This document shows positions 62,220 to 64,000 of a stretch of DNA of 64,000 bases, piece after piece (the stretch's first letter is position 1; each line of letters starts with the position of its first letter). The position numbers were made by a program, and so were the translations under genes. The stretch is taken from positions 489,435 to 553,434 of the forward strand of contig NZ_JAMJWD020000002.1 in the NCBI RefSeq assembly GCF_023554255.2, in the 5' to 3' direction. A model generated the notes under the pieces. It saw only the letters and a program-made list of their open reading frames with translations, searched no databases and was not told the DNA's origin. Origin of the DNA: Phyllobacterium sp. 21LDTY02-6 (lineage in GTDB: Bacteria > Pseudomonadota > Alphaproteobacteria > Rhizobiales > Rhizobiaceae).

Positions 62220-64000
62220 CCGGGGCGACGTTGCTGCAGGAGCTCTTCAAGCTCCCCTGCGCTGGCGACCGGTGGAAGACATGAGAACCCGCGGCAAAGA
62301 TATGCCGCGGGTTTTTCTATGGCTATGGCGCCACCACCCGGTATGAGTTCTATGGCCTGTTCATGCTGCCATTCGACCCAGATGTCGGTCCGGCGCGGAT
62401 CAACCATTCGCGCGGCAGCTTGCACCAATTCATGGTCCTTGGTCGGCGTGACGAGCACGAGCTTGATAGGCTCGAGAAGCAGGCTCGCGCTGTTCAGGAT
62501 GCCGGCCTGTCCGTAGCGCTGGTGCAGCACCCGCCCAACGGCCTTCGCTGCCACCCGCTCCGCCTGCTCCAGCAGATCGGTATTGCCGCTGGCAATGGCC
62601 AGCCTGGTCAACGCCTCGATGATCTGGCTCGTTGCGCTGGATATCGCTTCATCCTGGTCGCCGCGAATACGGATGATCACGTCATCGGCGCGTGCGGCGC
62701 TGAAACTATATTCGTCGGGGCCCGTCCGATGATCGGCATTCAATATATCCAACCATTGCGCTGCCTCGGCAATATAATCTTCCTCGAATGTTGCCTGGTA
62801 AAGCGACACGGCCGCATTGATCATGGCGGCATAATCGGATGACAGGCCGGGAAACAAGCGCGATTCCCCGAGCACGGAATGGGGCACGCGCCCATCCTTC
62901 ATCGAGGCACGGATTTGATGATAGGCCGTTTGTGCCAGCAACACCCAGTCGGGTTGTTCCAACGCCCTGCCCGCCTCGGCGAGCGCGCGGATCATCAGCC
63001 CATTCCAATCGGTGAGCGCCTTTTCGTCCCTTGTAGGATGCACGCGCTTCTCGCGGATTTCGAACAATTGCCGCCGTATGGGCTCCAGCTGCTGCTCCAG
63101 TTCAGGGCGATCGGCGGAGCCTGCTGCCAGGCGATTGAGGATTGTCTTGTGCTCCCAATTACCTTCCGGCGTCACGTCATAAATCTCCCGAAACAAGGTA
63201 AATTCCAGGGAATCAGGGATTTCTTCGGCGCTCCAGCAGTAGAACTTGCCTTCTTCGCCCTCGCTATCGGCATCAAGACTGGAAGCGAACCGGCCATCGA
63301 TCAGCATTTCTCGCTGTAACCATCCGACAGTCTCTTCGATTCGCCGGCGGAACAAATCATCTCCCGTCGCGTCGAAGGCCCAGAGCGCGTGGCGGATCAT
63401 ATGGGCGTTGTCGTACAGCATCTTTTCGAAATGCGGGACGAGCCAGCGATCGTCCACCGCATAGCGCGAGAGCCCGCCTCCGAGATGGTCATATATGCCG
63501 CCTTGCAGCATCGTGCCGAGGCTGGCAAGGAAAGCGTCGCGGTGCTGGCGATCGCCGTTGCGTAACCAGGACAGCCACAAAGTGTCCATGAACGGGGCAT
63601 TGGGAAACTTCGGTGCGCCTCGCAAACCGCCCTTCTCGGTATCCATGGCAGCGAATATGTTTGTGGCGAACTGGTCGAATATTTCCGGATCAAGCGTGCC
63701 CGGCTCCGCTTCCACAGCGAGGTTGGCCTGAAGATGCCGCGTCAGCGCGGTCACATTATTGGCGATCTTCTGCTTGTCGCTCTGCCAGACGCGGTGGATG
63801 GATGCGAGAATATCCATGAAGCCCGGTCGACCGTAGCGCGAGGTCTTGGGGAAGTAGGTGCCGCCCCAGAATGGTCCCGCATCAGGCGTGAGGAACATTG
63901 TCAGCGGCCAACCGCCCTGCTCGCCCATGGCGCCCAGCGCCGCCATGTAGATCTGATCGATATCGGGCCGCTCTTCCCGATCCACCTTCACATTGACGAA
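62216..64000 (-). CDS. YyaL/DUF255 thioredoxin-fold protein (N-terminus off the right edge)
   Basis: 595 codons in the window, with no start; the frame continues beyond 64000, beginning [15 protein letters not shown]. The N-terminal thioredoxin-like part ([16 protein letters not shown] as seen, then [20 protein letters not shown]) is followed by a long alpha/alpha-barrel of the N-acyl-glucosamine epimerase type. It is the bacterial relative of human SSP411/SPATA20. The last residues hold the paired-cysteine motif [14 protein letters not shown]. The rho terminator is inside this 3' end. Role unknown. Confidence 0.93.
   Translation of the reverse strand, partial: FVNVKVDREERPDIDQIYMAALGAMGEQGGWPLTMFLTPDAGPFWGGTYFPKTSRYGRPGFMDILASIHRVWQSDKQKIANNVTALTRHLQANLAVEAEPGTLDPEIFDQFATNIFAAMDTEKGGLRGAPKFPNAPFMDTLWLSWLRNGDRQHRDAFLASLGTMLQGGIYDHLGGGLSRYAVDDRWLVPHFEKMLYDNAHMIRHALWAFDATGDDLFRRRIEETVGWLQREMLIDGRFASSLDADSEGEEGKFYCWSAEEIPDSLEFTLFREIYDVTPEGNWEHKTILNRLAAGSADRPELEQQLEPIRRQLFEIREKRVHPTRDEKALTDWNGLMIRALAEAGRALEQPDWVLLAQTAYHQIRASMKDGRVPHSVLGESRLFPGLSSDYAAMINAAVSLYQATFEEDYIAEAAQWLDILNADHRTGPDEYSFSAARADDVIIRIRGDQDEAISSATSQIIEALTRLAIASGNTDLLEQAERVAAKAVGRVLHQRYGQAGILNSASLLLEPIKLVLVTPTKDHELVQAAARMVDPRRTDIWVEWQHEQAIELIPGGGAIAIEKPAAYLCRGFSCLPPVASAGELEELLQQRRPG
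62286..62316 (+). terminator. Terminator of rho, inside the YyaL-type coding sequence
   Basis: A 10-bp stem AACCCGCGGC (62286-62295) with GCCGCGGGTT (62304-62313), loop of 8, T-run to 62316. It is 67 bases beyond the rho stop and codes on the other strand for part of the conserved YLCRGFSC motif. Confidence 0.88.

Overview
The window is chromosomal DNA of an alphaproteobacterium, most likely a member of the Hyphomicrobiales (Rhizobiales) near the Brucellaceae/Phyllobacteriaceae. The evidence is GC-rich coding sequence (estimated by eye), a ChvI/ChvG two-component system followed by a short HPr kinase and PTS proteins, a DivL-type kinase with tyrosine in the phosphoacceptor position, the hisB-H-A-F-E order, addB-addA, RpoH-type promoter spacing upstream of dnaK, and a hemE-flanked candidate replication origin. 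I see no rRNA, tRNA, insertion sequence, prophage, integron or CRISPR array. Nearly all the DNA is conserved housekeeping sequence, and I did not find a large undescribed system. The notable items are individual fusions, residue losses and regulatory structures.

Layout. 1-3.3 kb: 5' part of a repeat-rich lipoprotein gene, then dnaK with a strong terminator and a heat-shock-like promoter. 3.4-6.5 kb: a Gfo/Idh/MocA oxidoreductase and a LysR regulator, divergent from an aldo/keto reductase. 6.6-11.7 kb (minus): infC-rpmI-rplT-pheS-pheT, with infC starting at AUU. 11.9-16 kb (plus): alpha/beta hydrolase, BenE-type transporter, DUF2852 protein, YgjP-type metallopeptidase and YdcF-type protein. 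16-19.5 kb (minus): DUF1402 protein and hslV-GNAT-hslU. 19.7-24.3 kb (plus): hisB-DUF2628-hisH-hisA-hisF-hisE-coaA. 24.3-27.7 kb (minus): alkB, BON/LysM protein, arfB, pckA. 28-33.8 kb (plus): chvI, chvG, hprK, EIIA-Man, HPr, ahcY. 33.9-45.9 kb (plus): divL, a fused tsaE-amgK, murU, addB, addA, trxA. 45.9-53.7 kb (minus): timA-like, mltA, smr, xre, trpF, trpB, trpA, accD, folC. 53.9-55.0 kb (plus): fxsA, secB. 55.1-58.8 kb (minus): ppsR, maf, aroE, coaE, dnaQ. 58.77-59.18 kb: candidate oriC with near-consensus DnaA boxes and an AT-rich tract. 59.2-62.2 kb (plus): hemE, hemJ, rho. 62.2-64 kb (minus): a YyaL-type thioredoxin-fold protein running off the right edge.

How the genes work together. 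The region joins translation (IF-3, L35, L20, PheRS, ArfB, the TsaE domain), protein quality control and export (DnaK, HslUV, SecB), envelope sensing and cell-wall recycling (ChvIG, AmgK-MurU, MltA, lipoprotein), carbon and nitrogen control (PckA, PTS), cell-cycle control (DivL and the origin) and DNA repair (AddAB, AlkB). Several genes use non-ATG starts (infC ATT; murU and fxsA TTG; ppsR and trpB GTG). Many starts lie well inside a longer open frame and were chosen from Shine-Dalgarno sites, overlap with the upstream stop codon and family N-termini.
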